Assembly (NCBI GenBank): GCA_030068145.1
Contig: JAPJBO010001018.1
Location: 1 to 64,000, forward strand
Reading direction: 5' to 3'
Origin: Diplonema papillatum
Taxonomy: Eukaryota > Euglenozoa > Diplonemea > Diplonemida > Diplonemidae
Length of the DNA stretch: 64,000 nucleotides
A model generated the notes under the pieces. It worked only from the letters and a program-made list of their open reading frames with translations, had not been told where the DNA came from and made no database searches. Of the stretch, positions 42,211 through 54,392 are shown piece by piece (the stretch's first letter is position 1; every line of letters starts with the position of its first letter). The translations under genes were made by a program, and so were the position numbers.

Positions 42211-43431
42211 AAGTTTGTTTGAAGCGCTTAAGTTGGAAAACGAAGCTTGCGATGAACATCAGTCTTTGCAAGGCTTTCCATTTCGAAGTGGGGAAGGTCG
42301 TTGACCACAGTGTTTGGTTTTGCGAGAATTCCACAGCTTTGGAGAAAGGCAGCAGAGCAGCAGGAGCAGCAACAGGAAGAGTAGCAGCAGCAAGACAGCA
42401 GCGGCAAGGAAGCAGCAGCTAGGAAGCAGCAGCAAGACAGCAGCAGCAAGACAGCAGCGGCAAGGCAACAGCGGCAAGGCAGCGGCAGAAGCAAGACAGC
42501 AGCAAAGCAAAGCAGCAGTAGCAAGGCAGCATCAGCAAGGCAGCAGCAGCAAGAAGACAGGAGCGGCAAGGCAACAGCGGCAAGGCAGCAGCAGCAAGGC
42601 AGCAGGGGCAAGCAAGGCAGCAGCAGCAAGGCAGCAGCGGCAAGGCAGCAGCGGCAACGGTGGTTTTCCGAGAATTCCACAGCTTCGGAGAAAGGCAGCA
42701 GGAGCAGCAGGAGCAAGAGTAGCAGCAGGAACAGCAGCAAGAGCAGGAGCAAGGCAGCAGCAGGCAGACAGCAACTTTCAGTTCAAAGAAACCTAAACAG
42801 GTAATCAAAACACAGACGAAGTTTGCGAATCTGGGCTTCGATGAAAAATGCAAGCCTTTCCATTTCGAAGGGGGGGAAGGTCGTTTACTGCAGTGTTTGG
42901 TTTTGAGAGAGTTTCACAGCTTCGATGCAAGGCAACAAGAGAAGCAGGAGCAAGAGCAGCACCAGCACAAACAGCAGTGAGCAGCAAATCAGCAGGAAGT
43001 AAACAGTTACTGTGTTGTTGGCTTCAGGGAAATCAGCAACAGCAGCAGGAGCAAGAGTGGCAAGGCAGCAAAACCAAACAGAGGAACAAGAGGAGCAGCA
43101 AGAGGATCAGCAGCAAGGCAGCAAAAACCCCATCGAAGTCAAGAGAAGGTTGCTTTAAGCCTTTTGTCCACACTTTTCTTCTTATTGTAAAGAAATAAAA
43201 AGATGTCCCAGTTCTGGCATGGCAGGCCCCTTTTGGCCCAAAAACAGGTAGCCACCGTTGTCAGCACATGGGATTTTCACTCATTCACCTTTTTTGCAGC
43301 AGCAGCAACATCAGCAAGACTGAAGCACCAGCAGGGAGCAGGAGCAGAAGCAGCAGAAGCAGCAGAAGCAGCAGCAGCAGCAGCAGCAGAAGTAGCAGCA
43401 GAAGCAGCACAGCTTTAGCAGAAGTAACAAT
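42211..43431 (+). repeat. Interspersed GCA-rich arrays with recurring TTCGAAG..CACAGC segments
   Basis: Three similar segments (about 42230-42350, 42655-42700 and 42825-42925) carry CTTTCCATTTCGAAG(T/G)GGGG, AAGGTCGTT..CAGTGTTTGGTTTT and GAGAATTCCACAGCTT. They alternate with GCA-rich arrays (42350-42660, 42690-42770, 42925-43120, 43296-43415). This is a larger-scale tandem pattern of unique segment plus array. Confidence 0.6.
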
Positions 43432-43951
43432 CACAGCATCAGCAGAACCAAACCAGGAACCCAAAACCTTGGGAGGAAGGATGGGAGGGGAAAATGGCTA
43501 TTGGTTGTCTCTTGTGTGCGTGCTTTGTCCTATCTTTGAAGGGTTGAAAGGAAGCTGCACTTTGCAACGCGGGAGTACCTGTCGAGCCAGTCAGCAAGAT
43601 CAACCCGTGTCACTATGCCAGCATTTTGGATCAGATGCGAGCCCCTCCATAGGCTTTGTTGAGCGTCCTTGACGTTCATGCTTTGAGCAACTCCTGCAGG
43701 CAGTTCCTCGCAACTGGCCGAAAAAACTTTGTCTCACGACATTGTATGTGGCTAACCGCAGTGGAAACGAAACAGGAGGAAGCAAACCTTTCGAGGTCTG
43801 CGTGTTCATAGTTCTGATGATCCCTAATCGGTGGAAGTTTTGGGCAGATTAGAGACAGACAAAGCACACGCATAGCAACAATCTTTGGCACGGGGACTTT
43901 GATACTTGGGTATATTTTTCGAATTTTCAAGTTGGAAAAAAATATTATGAG
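43432..43951. other. Unassigned sequence
   Basis: No repeat or gene recognised. Short open frames only. The run into GTTGGAAAAAAATATTATGAG at the end adjoins the CAG-CAC minisatellite. Confidence 0.35.
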
Positions 43952-44195
43952 CACCAGGCAGCACCAGTAGGCAGCACCAGCGGGAGGCACACACCAGCCA
44001 GCACCAGCAGCAGGCAGCACCAACGGCAGGCAGCACCAACGGCAGGCAGCACACGCAGGCAGCACCAGCAGGAAGCACATAGCAGGCAGCGCAGTACCAG
44101 GAGACACCCAGGCCAGCACCCAGCAAGTCAGCACCAGGAAGTCAGCACCAGGAAGTCAGCACCAGCAAGTCAGCACCAGCAAGTCAGCAGCCAGC
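43952..44195 (+). repeat. Minisatellite of GGCAGCACCAGCA / AAGTCAGCACCAG words
   Basis: Two successive families: GCAGGCAGCACCA(A)CGG-like units (about 43952-44100) and AAGTCAGCACCAGC(A)AG units (about 44125-44195), period about 13-18 bp. Both are variants of the GCA-rich theme of the preceding 4 kb. Confidence 0.8.
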
Positions 44196-44809
44196 AAGCC
44201 AGCCAACAAAAAGCCTTGAGTGAGAGACAAGCCCCTAGACACACAGGACTCCCACCACTCATCCTTTTGCTTCCCATTCTGCGCGTTCTTTGGGGGTCCT
44301 GTGTTGCCAAGCCTGATTGCAAGAGATAGAGGGGGCACACCTCCAGCAAACCCGGGCAAACCTGACCTGTGGAATTGGATGCTGCCAAAAAATGGCTGGT
44401 TTGCGGGTCTGGTTCATAGGAAAACCAATAGAAACTGGATTCTGAATTTTGAGTTTTTCAGAATTTTTTTTTGACAAAGGTGAAATTTTTGCTTGGAATT
44501 TTTCATTGTGACGAACAGACAGACAGACAGACAGACGGACAAGCCACATAATTATATAGTAACCCGCAAACCCGCACTCGGTTGCCCTGCGGGCCCCCTC
44601 GTGTATTGGATTGATTCTCAGTGTGTTTCAGCCTTCCTTCTAGAAACAGCCTCTTTGTGAAGAGGCCGACTCGAAAGAGAGCGAAAAACGCAACAAAAAC
44701 AGGAAAATTTAGTACCAAAAAACAAGTTCACAATGTATAGCGACAATGTCGGACGAATTTGGTGATCCGAAAAGCTGGTCTTTGAAGTTTCGCGCGAAAC
44801 CAACCAAGG
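44196..44809. other. Unassigned sequence with (GACA)n at 44517-44539
   Basis: A short GACA microsatellite (GACAGACAGACAGACAGACGGACA) precedes the CCCGCAAACCCGCACTCGG..GCGGGCCCCCTCGTG phrase shared with 39240-39290. GTTTGTGAAGAGGCCGACTCGAAAGAG at about 44655-44680 matches 39345-39370. These are flanks of the 300-bp repeat family. No gene. Confidence 0.45.
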
Positions 44810-46600
44810 TATGCCCACTTGCGAGTCATCGAAGAGGTTCTGGGAGAGCTATGGGTACCCGTTTTCTCGAATTTTTGACCAATTCATCCAAAGAAACCCT
44901 CACAGGAATTCGTAGCTCATACGAACAGTGTTCTTTCGCCGGTCGGAACTTCGGAAGTACAAGCCCCCCCCCTTTTGAAAGGGAGAAGGTCTCTTATCAT
45001 GCGTTTCTTTACATGAGGGACAAGAATCTGACCTGCACCTCCTCGTGGTGTCCCTCGGAAACGTGCTGAACGCGCGGCCGACGCAGGCAGTCTTTGATAT
45101 TGTTTCCCCAGTTGGTTGGTCAACAATGACCGTGTGTTTGGTTGATTGGAAAAGCTCTTCTTGCGGAAACCGTCAAAGCATGCGGATTTGCGAGTCATTG
45201 AAGAGGTTCTGGGAGAGCTATGGGTACCCGTTTTCTTCGTTTTTGACCGATTCATCCAAAGAAGCCCTCACAGGAATTCGAAGCTCAGACAAACGTCATT
45301 CTTTGAAGGGTCGGAACTTCGGGGAACAAGCCCCCCCGAATTCGACATCAGGAGAAGGTCGCGTGTTGCCGTTTTTGACGTTCCTCGAACAAGATGGCCC
45401 TTAAAGTCCAGGAAGTGAAGAAGACTGGCCTCCGGAGGCCCAGGGGTTATCAATGAGTGGTTCTGCGGGTCTCGTGTGGAAACAATCTGGGTATGCGGAT
45501 TTGCGAGTCATTGAAGAAGTTGTGAGAAAGCTATGGGTACCCGTTTTCTTCCATTTTAGACCGATGCATCCAAAGAAGCCCTCACAGGAATTCTTAGCTC
45601 AGACAAACGTCATTCTTTTAAGGTCGGAACTTCGGGGAATTCGACATCAGGAGAAGGTCGCGGATTGCCGTTTTTGACGTTCCTTGAACAAGATGGCCCC
45701 TAAAGACCAGGAAGTGAAGAAGACTGGCCTCCGGAGGCCCAGGGGTTATTGATGAGTGGTTCTGCGGGTCTCGTGTGGAAACAATCAGCGTCATGCGGAT
45801 TTTCTAGTCATTGAAGAGGTTGTGAGAGAGCTATGGGTACCCATTTTCTTCCATTTTTGACCGATTCATCCAAGGAAGCCCTCACAGGAATTCGAAGCTC
45901 AGACGAACGATGTTCTTTCGAGGGTCGGAACTTCGGGGAAGAAGCCCCTCCGAATTCAAGAACAGGAGAAAGTCGCGTATTGCCGTTTTTGGCGTTCCTT
46001 GAACAAGATGGCCCCTAAAGACCAGGAAGTGAAGAAGACTGGCCTCCGGGGCCCAAGGGTTATCGATGAGTGGTTCTGCGGGTCTCGTGTGGAAACTATC
46101 TGGGTATGTGGAGTTGTGAGTCGTATCCCACGAGAAAATTGAAAAGGAACTAGCCCAACACACCCCTAGCCCCATTTGTTTCCCGTACGATGCTCCCAGT
46201 CATTGAAGAGGTTATGAGAGAGCTATGGGTACCCGTTTTCTTCCATTTCGGACCGATGCATCCAAAGAAACCCCCACAGGAATTCGATGCTCATGCGAAC
46301 AGTGTTATTTCGATGGTCAGAACTTCGGAAGTACAAGCCCCCCTTTTTGAAAGCTTGAGGACGGACGCAAGCGCGCGGCCCCAGCAACACAGAACACCGT
46401 CCTCATCCGCTTGCTTCCCGTTCGCTTCCCATTTGCTTGATTTTTATTTACTTATGGTGTTCTGTGTCCCTACCTGCCTTGTCTCTCGAGAGCCCCTTTA
46501 AAAAAAAAAAAAAAAGCGAGAAGGTCTCATATCTCGTGTTTCCTTACTACATGAGGGACAAGAATCTGACCTGCACCTCCTCGTGGTGTCCCTTGGAATG
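44810..46600 (+). repeat. Tandem family of about 300-bp units with a conserved peptide pattern
   Basis: Full units lie at about 45170-45490, 45490-45790 and 45790-46100, with partial units at 44810-45070 and 46190-46600. Each has CGAGTCATTGAAGAGGTT, GAGAGCTATGGGTACCCG, then CATCCAAAGAAGCCCTCACAGGAATTCG, and GAACAAGATGGCCC. One frame repeatedly encodes F..LTDSSKEALTGIRSSDER followed by SF.GRNFG..APP. Changes between units partly preserve this peptide (Asp/Asn, Ala/Thr, Leu/Val), which hints at descent from a coding exon. I do not recognise the protein. The last unit is cut by the 251-bp satellite within CCTTGGAA. Confidence 0.75.
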
Positions 46601-49585
46601 GGGTGGTTGCGCCTTCGGCGCTGTAATCTTTTATTAAGAGAGATCGATCAGATTGTTCGCAGTCGATTTCAGCGTATGAGGTCCCTATTTCAGTTCATTT
46701 ACGTTTCGTTTGCAACACTCACAGTTCGTCTGCTTAGGAGCACTTGATTTCAGTGTATGGAAGACCCATTTCAGCTTGTTCATGATTCGTTTGCAACACT
46801 AAACAGCCGTCTGCCTTGGAACAGTCGCAATTGCGTGTGCAAAGTTGGATTGGGTGGTTGCGCCTTCGGCGCTTTAATCTTTTATTAAGAGAGATCGATC
46901 AGATAGTTCGCAGTCGATTTCAGCGTGTGAGGTCCCTATTTCAGTTCATTTACGTTTCGTTTGCAACACTCACAGTTCGTCTGCTTAGGAGCACTTGATT
47001 TCAGTGTATGGAAGACCCATTTCAGCTTGTTCATGATTCGTTTGCAACACTAAACAGCCGTCTGCCTTAGAACAGTCGCAATTGCGTGTGCAAAGTCGGA
47101 TTGGGTGGTTGCGCCTTCGGCGCTGTAATCTTTTATTAAGAGAGATCGATCAGATTGTTCGCAGTCGATTTCAGCGTATGAGGTCCCTATTTCAGTTCAT
47201 TTACGTTTCGTTTGCAACACTCACAGTTCGTCTGCTTAGGAGCACTTGATTTCAGTGTATGGAAGACCCATTTCAGCTTGTTCATGATTCGTTTGCAACA
47301 CTAAACAGCCGTCTGCCTTAGAACAGTCGCAATTGCGTGTGCAAAGTCGGATTGGGTGGTTGCGCCTTCGGCGCCTTAATATTTTATTAAGAGAGATCGA
47401 TCAGATTGTTCGCAGTCGATTTCAGCGTATGAGGTCCCTATTTCAGTTCATTTACGTTTCGTTTGCAACACTCACAGTTCGTCTGCTTAGGAGCACTTGA
47501 TTTCAGTGTATGGAAGACCCATTTCAGCTTGTTCATGATTCGTTTGCAACACTAAACAGCCGTCTGCCTTAGAACAGTCGCAATTGCGTGTGCAAAGTCG
47601 GATTGGGTGGTTGCGCCTTCGGCGCTTTAATCTTTTATTAAGAGAGATCGATCAGATAGTTCGCAGTCGATTTCAGCGTGTGAGGTCCCTATTTCAGTTC
47701 ATTTACGTTTCGTTTGCAACACTCACAGTTCGTCTGCTTAGGAGCACTTGATTTCAGTGTATGGAAGACCCATTTCAGCTTGTTCATGATTCGTTTGCAA
47801 CACTAAACAGCCGTCTGCCTTGGAACAGTCGCAATTGCGTGTGCAAAGTTGGATTGGGTGGTTGCGCCTTCGGCGCTTTAATCTTTTATTAAGAGAGATC
47901 GATCAGATTGTTCGCAGTCGATTTCAGCGTATGAGGTCCCTATTTCAGTTCATTTACGTTTCGTTTGCAACACTCACAGTTCGTCTGCTTAGGAGCACTT
48001 GATTTCAGTGTATGGAAGACCCATTTCAGCTTGTTCATGATTCGTTTGCAACACTAAACAGCCGTCTGCCTTGGAACAGTCGCAATTGCGTGTGCAAAGT
48101 CGGATTGGGTGGTTGCGCCTTCGGCGCTTTAATCTTTTATTAAGAGAGATCGATCAGATAGTTCGCAGTCGATTTCAGCGTGTGAGGTCCCTATTTCAGT
48201 TCATTTACGTTTCGTTTGCAACACTCACAGTTCGTCTGCTTAGGAGCACTTGTTTCCAGTGTGTGGAAGACCCATTTCAGCTTGTTCATGATTCGTTTGC
48301 AACACTAAACAGCCGTTTGCCTTGGAACAGTCGCAATTGCGTGTGCAAAGTTGGATTGGGTGGTTGCGCCTTCGGCGCTTTAATCTTTTATTAAGAGAGA
48401 TCGATCAGATAGTTCGCAGTCGATTTCAGCGTATGAGGTCCCTATTTCAGTTCATTTACGTTTCGTTTGCAACACTCACAGTTCGTCTGCTTAGGAGCAC
48501 TTGATTTCAGTGTATGGAAGACCCATTTCAGCTTGTTCATGATTCGTTTGCAACACTAAACAGCCGTCTGCCTTGGAACAGTCGCAATTGCGTGTGCAAA
48601 GTTGGATTGGGTGGTTGCGCCTTCGGCGCTTTAATCTTTTATTAAGAGAGATCGATCAGATTGTTCGCAGTCGATTTCAGCGTATGAGGTCCCTATTTCA
48701 GTTCATTTACGTTTCGTTTGCAACACTCACAGTTCGTCTGCTTAGGAGCACTTGATTTCAGTGTGTGGAAGACCCATTTCAGCTTGTTCATGATTCGTTT
48801 GCAACACTAAACAGCCGTCTGCCTTAGAACAGTCGCAATTGCGTGTGCAAAGTCGGATTGGGTGGTTGCGCCTTCGGCGCTTTAATCTTTTATTAAGAGA
48901 GATCGATCAGATTGTTCGCAGTCGATTTCAGCGTATGAGGTCCCTATTTCAGTTCATTTACGTTTCGTTTGCAACACTCACAGTTCGTCTGCTTAGGAGC
49001 ACTTGATTTCAGTGTATGGAAGACCCATTTCAGCTTGTTCATGATTCGTTTGCAACACTAAACAGCCGTCTGCCTTAGAACAGTCGCAATTGCGTGTGCA
49101 AAGTCGGATTGGGTGGTTGCGCCTTCGGCGCTTTAATCTTTTATTAAGAGAGATCGATCAGATTGTTCGCAGTCGATTTCAGCGTATGAGGTCCCTATTT
49201 CAGTTCATTTACGTTTCGTTTGCAACACTCACAGTTCGTCTGCTTAGGAGCACTTGATTTCAGTGTGTGGAAGACCCATTTCAGCTTGTTCATGATTCGT
49301 TTGCAACACTAAACAGCCGTCTGCCTTGGAACAGTCGCAATTGCGTGTGCAAAGTTGGATTGGGTGGTTGCGCCTTCGGCGCTTTAATCTTTTATTAAGA
49401 GAGATCGATCAGATAGTTCGCAGTCGATTTCAGCGTGTGAGGTCCCTATTTCAGTTCATTTACGTTTCGTTTGCAACACTCACAGTTCGTCTGTTTAGGA
49501 GCACTTGATTTCAGTGTGTGGAAGACCCATTTCAGTGTGCTCGTGATTCGTTTGCAACACTAAACAGCCGTCTGCCTTGGAACAG
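46601..49585 (+). repeat. 251-bp satellite, about 11.9 units
   Basis: Units begin GGGTGGTTGCGCCTTCGGCG and recur every 251 bp (46601, 46852, and so on). Identity is about 98-99 percent by eye, with recurrent variants (GATTGTTCGC or GATAGTTCGC; GCGTATGAG or GCGTGTGAG). Each unit holds two related half-segments 81 bp apart (GATTTCAGCGTATGAGG.. and GATTTCAGTGTATGGAAG.., both leading to TTCGTTTGCAACACT). The 60-codon frame in most units (MEQSQLRVQSWIG..) is kept by high identity, not by visible selection. The array ends at GGAACAG and passes directly into 11-bp satellite. Confidence 0.95.
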
Positions 49586-50419
49586 ACCCCATATGACCCC
49601 CTATATGACCCCTATATGACCCCCATATGACCCCCATATGACCCCAATATGACCCCGATATGACCCCCATATGACCCCCATATGACCCCCATATGACCCC
49701 CATATGACCCCATATGACCCCTATATGACCCCCATATGACCCCTATATGACCCCCATATGACCCCTATATGACCCCTATATGACCCCCATATGACCCCCA
49801 TATGACCCCCATATGACCCCCCCATCATCCCACGTATTGACCTCCCATATGACCCCCATATGACCCCCATATGACCCCCATATGACCCCAATGACCCCAT
49901 ATGACCCCATATGACCCATATGACCCCATATGACCCCCATATGACCCCCATGACCCATATACCCCCATATGACCCCTTGTATGACCCCCATATGACCCCA
50001 TATGACCCCCATATGACCCCTATATGACCCCCATATGACCCCCATATTGACCCCTATATGACCCCCATATGACCCCCATATGACCCCCATATGACCCCCA
50101 TATGACCCCCCATACGACCCCCATATGACCCATATGACCCCTATATGACTCCTATATGACCCCTATATGACCCCTATATGACCCCCATATGACCCATATG
50201 ACCCCTATATGACCCCCATATGACCCCCATAATGACCCCTATATGACCCCCATATGACCCCCATATGACCCCCATATGACCCCCATATGACCCCTATATG
50301 ACCCCATATGACCCCCATATGACCCCTATATGACCCCTATATGACCCCCATATGACCCCCATATGACCCCTATATGACCCCTATATGACCCCTAAATGAC
50401 CCCCATATGACCCCCATAT
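49586..50419 (+). repeat. 11-bp satellite array
   Basis: About 75 units of GACCCCCATAT / GACCCCTATAT, with more indels and odd units (ATGACCCATATGAC, CATCATCCCACG) than the array at 1509-5322. The copy here is thus more decayed or less well assembled. It leads directly into the CAGTGTGGG end of the second inverted-repeat element. Confidence 0.95.
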
Positions 50420-52750
50420 CAGTGTGGGCCCTGTGCCGATTGTGCCGATTGTGCCGAAAAAAACGTGCCGGGCACCTGTGCCGGCACGATTTTCGGCACA
50501 CCGGCACAACGAGGCGTCATAGCAAAATGGTACCAAATTTACCACCTCGATACCACGAACATAGCTAAAAGTGGAAGTCGACACATCATGAAGATCCAGT
50601 TTTCACAATTTTCAGTTTTTTTTGGGGGGACCCCCCCCCCCCCCAAATTTGGGGGTGGGGGGGTGCCCCACCAGGTAGCACGAGTGCCTCTGCAATCGTG
50701 GGTGTTGTTGGAGCCACCGGCAGCCACGAGTAGCCCACCAGTAGCCACGAGTAGCTTACCGGTGCCACCAGTAGCACACGCAGCCACCGGCAGTAGCCAC
50801 CAGGAGCCACCGGTAGCCACTATCAGCCACCAGTAGTCACCAGCAGCCACGAGTAGCCACCAGCCAGTAGTCACCAGCAGCCGCGAGTAGCCACGAGTAG
50901 CTACCAGTAGCCACCGGTAGCCACCGTAGCCACCAGTAGCCCACGCCAGCCACCGGCAGTAGCCACCAGGAGCCACCAGTAGCCACTAGCAGCCACGAGT
51001 AGCCACCATTAGTCCACCAGCAGCCACCAGGAGCCACCGGCAGCCACCGGCAGTAGTCACGAGCAGCCACGAGCAGCCACCAGTAGTCACCAGCAGCCGC
51101 GAGTAGCCACGAGTAGCTACCAGTAGCCACCAGTAGCCTCCGGTAGCCACTAGCAGCCACGAGTAGCCACCATTAGCACCAGCAGCCACCAGAGCCACCA
51201 GGAGCCACCAGAGCCACCGGCAGCCACCAGTAGCCACCGCAGTAGTCACCACAGCCACTAGCAGCCACGAGTAGCCACCAGTAGTCACCAGTAGTCACCA
51301 GTAGTCACCAGCAGCCGCGAGTAGCCACGAGTAGCTACCAGTAGCCACCGGTAGCCACCAGTAGCCACACGCAGCCACCGGCAGTAGCCACCAGGAGCCA
51401 CCGGTAGCCACTGGTAGCCACTAGCAGCCACGAGTAGCCAGCATTAGTCACCAGGAGCCACGAGTAGCTACCAGGAGCCACCAGTGGCCACCAGCAGCAA
51501 CCAGTAGCCACGAGTAGGCACCGGCAGCCACCAGCAGCAACCAGCAGTAGCCACCGGCAGCCACCACTAGCCACCAGCAGTCACTGTAGCCACCAGCAGC
51601 CGCGAGTAGCCACGAGTAGCTACCAGTTGGCACCAGGAGCCACCGGCACCAACCGTCGGCACCAGTAGTAGCCACCGGTAGCCACGCGTAGCCACCAGAA
51701 GTCACCGTGGCTATTGGTAGCTACTCGTGGCTACTCGCGGCTGCTGTGACTACTGGTGGCTACTCGTGGCTGCTAGTGGCTCCTGGTGGCTACTGCCGGT
51801 GCTGCGTGTGGCTACTCGTGACTGCTGGTGACTACTGATGGCTGCTAGTGGCTACCGGTGGCTCCTGGTGGCTACTGCCGGTGGCTGCGTGTGGCTACCG
51901 TGGCTACTGGTGAGCTACTCGTGGCTACTCGCGGCTGCTGGTGACTACTGGTGGCTGCTCGTGGCTGCTGGCTGCTGGTGACTACTGCCGGTGGCTACTG
52001 GCGGCTGCCGGTGGCTTCTGGTGGCTCCTGGTGGCTGCTGGTAGCTACTCGTGGCTGCTGGTGACTACTGGTGGCTACTCGTGGCTGCTAGTGGCTCCTG
52101 GTGGCTACTGCGGTGGCTGCGGTGGGCTACTGGTGGCTACCGGTGGCTACTGGTAGCTACTCGTGGCTACTCGCGGCTGCTGGTGACTACAGGTGGCTAC
52201 TCGTGGCTGCGAGTGGCTGCTGGTGACTACTGCCGGTGGCTTCTGGTGGCTCCTGGTGGCTGCTGGTAGCTACTCGTGGCTGCTGGTGACTAATGGTGGC
52301 TACTCGTGGCTGCTAGTGGCTACCGGTGGCTACCGGTGGCTACTGGTAGCTACTCGTGGGACATCTTGTACTGGAGCGGGAACTTCTTGTCGAGGTCGCT
52401 CTGCTCAGTGGTTTGCAATGTTGGTGATGGCCTCTTGGGCGGAACCTACTTGTGCTCCAATAACACCCCCACGATTGCAGCACAGTGCTACCTGGTGGGG
52501 CACCCCCCACCCCAAATTTGGGGGGGGGGGGGGGTCCCCCCAAAAAAAAACTGAAAATTGTGAAAACTGGATCTTCATGATGTGTCGACTTCCACTTTTA
52601 GCTTGTTCATGGTATCGAGGTGTATAATTTTGGTACCATTTTGCTATGACGGCTCGTTGTGCCGATTGTGCCGCTACCGTGCCGGCAACAGCGGCACGCG
52701 GCACACTTGTGCCGGGAGTGTGCCGCGTGGCCGGCACAGGCCCCACACTG
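50420..52750. mobile_element. Inverted-repeat element, copy 2 (2331 bp)
   Basis: Same ends and order as 1715-4540: CAGTGTGGGCCCTGTGCCG at 50420, opposed 10-bp minisatellite arms (about 50700-51710 and 51710-52365), and right end ..CACACTG at 52750. It lacks the 439-bp nested insertion, so it shows the empty site. Many single-base deletions relative to copy 1 occur. Flanking CCATAT on both sides is a possible target duplication within satellite. Confidence 0.85.
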
Positions 52751-53200
52751 CCATATGACCCCATATGACCCCCATATGACCCCATATGACCCCTATATGA
52801 CCCATATGAACCCCTATATGACCCCCAATATGACCCTATATGACCCCTATATGACCCCATATGACCCCTAATATGACCCCCATACCCATGACCCCCATAT
52901 GACCCCCATATGACCCATATAGACCCCCCCATATGACCCCCTATAATACCCCCATATGACCCCCATATGACCCCCATATGACCCCCATATGACCCCTATA
53001 GGACCCCCATTACCCCCATATGACCCCCATAATGACCCCCATATGACCCCCGATATGACCCCCATATGACCGCCTATATGACCCCCATATGACCCCCATA
53101 TGACCCCCATATGACCCCCATATGACCCCCATATGACCCCCATATGACCCCCATATGACCCCCATATGACCCCTATGACCTCCATATGACCCCCCCTATC
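52751..53200 (+). repeat. 11-bp satellite array
   Basis: Continuation of the satellite after element copy 2, with frequent single-base losses (CCATATGACCCCATATG). It ends at CCCCCCTATC, where the word array begins. This gives the same order (satellite, inverted-repeat element, satellite, word array) as at 1509-5570. Confidence 0.95.
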
Positions 53201-53445
53201 TCGAAAAAAGGTACTGATGGCGTCATACAGGTGAAATGAATCAAAAAAGGTACTGATGGCGTCATGATTCAAAAGGTCCAAAAAAGGTACCGATGGCGTA
53301 CGAGAATATGTGAATCAAAAAAGGTACCGATGGCGTACGGAGAATGAATGAATCAAAAAAGGTACCGATGGCGTCATACAGGTGAAATGAATCAAAAAAG
53401 GTACCGATGGCGTCAGAGTATGACGCCATCGGGAACGGTGCCATT
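53201..53445 (+). repeat. Word-repeat array locus 2, ending in a perfect hairpin
   Basis: Six units carry GGTACCGATGGCGTCA (two read GGTACTGATGGCGTCA) after A-runs, with spacers matching those of locus 1 (CATACAGGTGAAATGAATC, GATTCAAAAGGTCC). The last unit forms a perfect 10-bp hairpin, GATGGCGTCA GAGTA TGACGCCATC (53406-53430), followed by GGGAACGGTGCC. Locus 1 has GGCGTCC..GGACGCC in the same place, so the last base pair of the stem changed from C-G to A-T together with the word. Confidence 0.85.
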
Positions 53446-53538
53446 TTCAAAAAGACACAAGGTTTTGACCCTGCATGTTAGGGCTCCATCGGCCCCGCGG
53501 GAGCATTTTAAAAAGACACAAGGTTTTGACCCTGCATG
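53440..53538. mobile_element. Two truncated right ends of the CATGCAGGGTC MITE family
   Basis: 53440-53477 ends ..AAGGTTTTGACCCTGCATG preceded by GCCATTTTCAAAAAGACAC. 53481-53538 is a second right end preceded by CCATCGGCCCCGCGGGAGC. The first belongs to the GAAAATGGC side and the second to the AACGCTCCC side, so they are two different ends placed side by side. Confidence 0.7.
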
Positions 53539-54171
53539 TTACCGTTTCGATTGCTCAACTCGAAGCTTCACAGGTCGTTAATAGTTGGCCTGGAGGGAAA
53601 AAACTTTGGTAGACACGAAGTGGCGGCAAAGATTGACGAGCTCGCAGGCAAATGCCGCACGGAGGTGTTGGCCAAGCTACGGTACAAAGACTGTACCGTC
53701 ATGGTCGACATAGCGACGAAAAATCGTCGCTCATTTCTCGGGTTCGCAATCACAGCAAACAAGAACGTAGCCACTGTTGAGAATGCTGAATATGCGGTTT
53801 TCTTTTTGGGGGTCCAAGAACTTCTTTCCACCACCACTGAAGCAATCAACGAAGCCATGGACACCCAGTTGAATGAGCTTGGTTGCCAACAAGTGCGGGT
53901 GTTTGCGATTGTGGCAGACAACGCCAACAGCATCCAAAAGTCTCTTCGCGAGCTCCAAAAACTTGAACGCGACTTTGGAATTCAAGAGGGGGGGGACAGT
54001 GATGGCTAGTGATACCGATTCTGATGATGGGGATAATGAAACATCGTCAGTTGAGAGAGTTCAAGAACTCGAGAACAAGGACAGATCAGACACGCTCACG
54101 GCCACAGAGTATTCCCTGTGGCAAAGGTATCTTGACACAAAGCAGTCAGAGACTGTGGTGGGGGGTGTTAT

Positions 54172-54381
54172 CATGCAGGGTCAAAACCTTGTGTCTTTTT
54201 GGAAATGGCCAAAAAAAAGTTTCCAGAAAAAATTGGGTTTTTTGAATTTTAAAAGTTTGGAACAAACTCTGCAGTAATTTTTGATGACGTTGAGCACATT
54301 TTTTTTTTTCCAATTTTTTTTTTGGAGGCCATCGGCCCTGCGGGAGCGTTTTAAAAAGACACAAGGTTTTGACCCTGCATG
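54172..54381. mobile_element. MITE, 210 bp, CATGCAGGGTC family
   Basis: Complete copy with both inverted ends, flanked by TTAT on both sides (54168-54171 and 54382-54385). It is separated from the next copy by only 11 bp. Confidence 0.85.
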
Positions 54382-54392
54382 TTATGGCTTAT

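Noticed and set aside
46816-49508. Sixty-codon frame present in most 251-bp units as a small-protein family
   Set aside because: Units are so alike that the frame is preserved passively. The unit length is not a multiple of 3, the frame is broken in several units, and no start context is shared.
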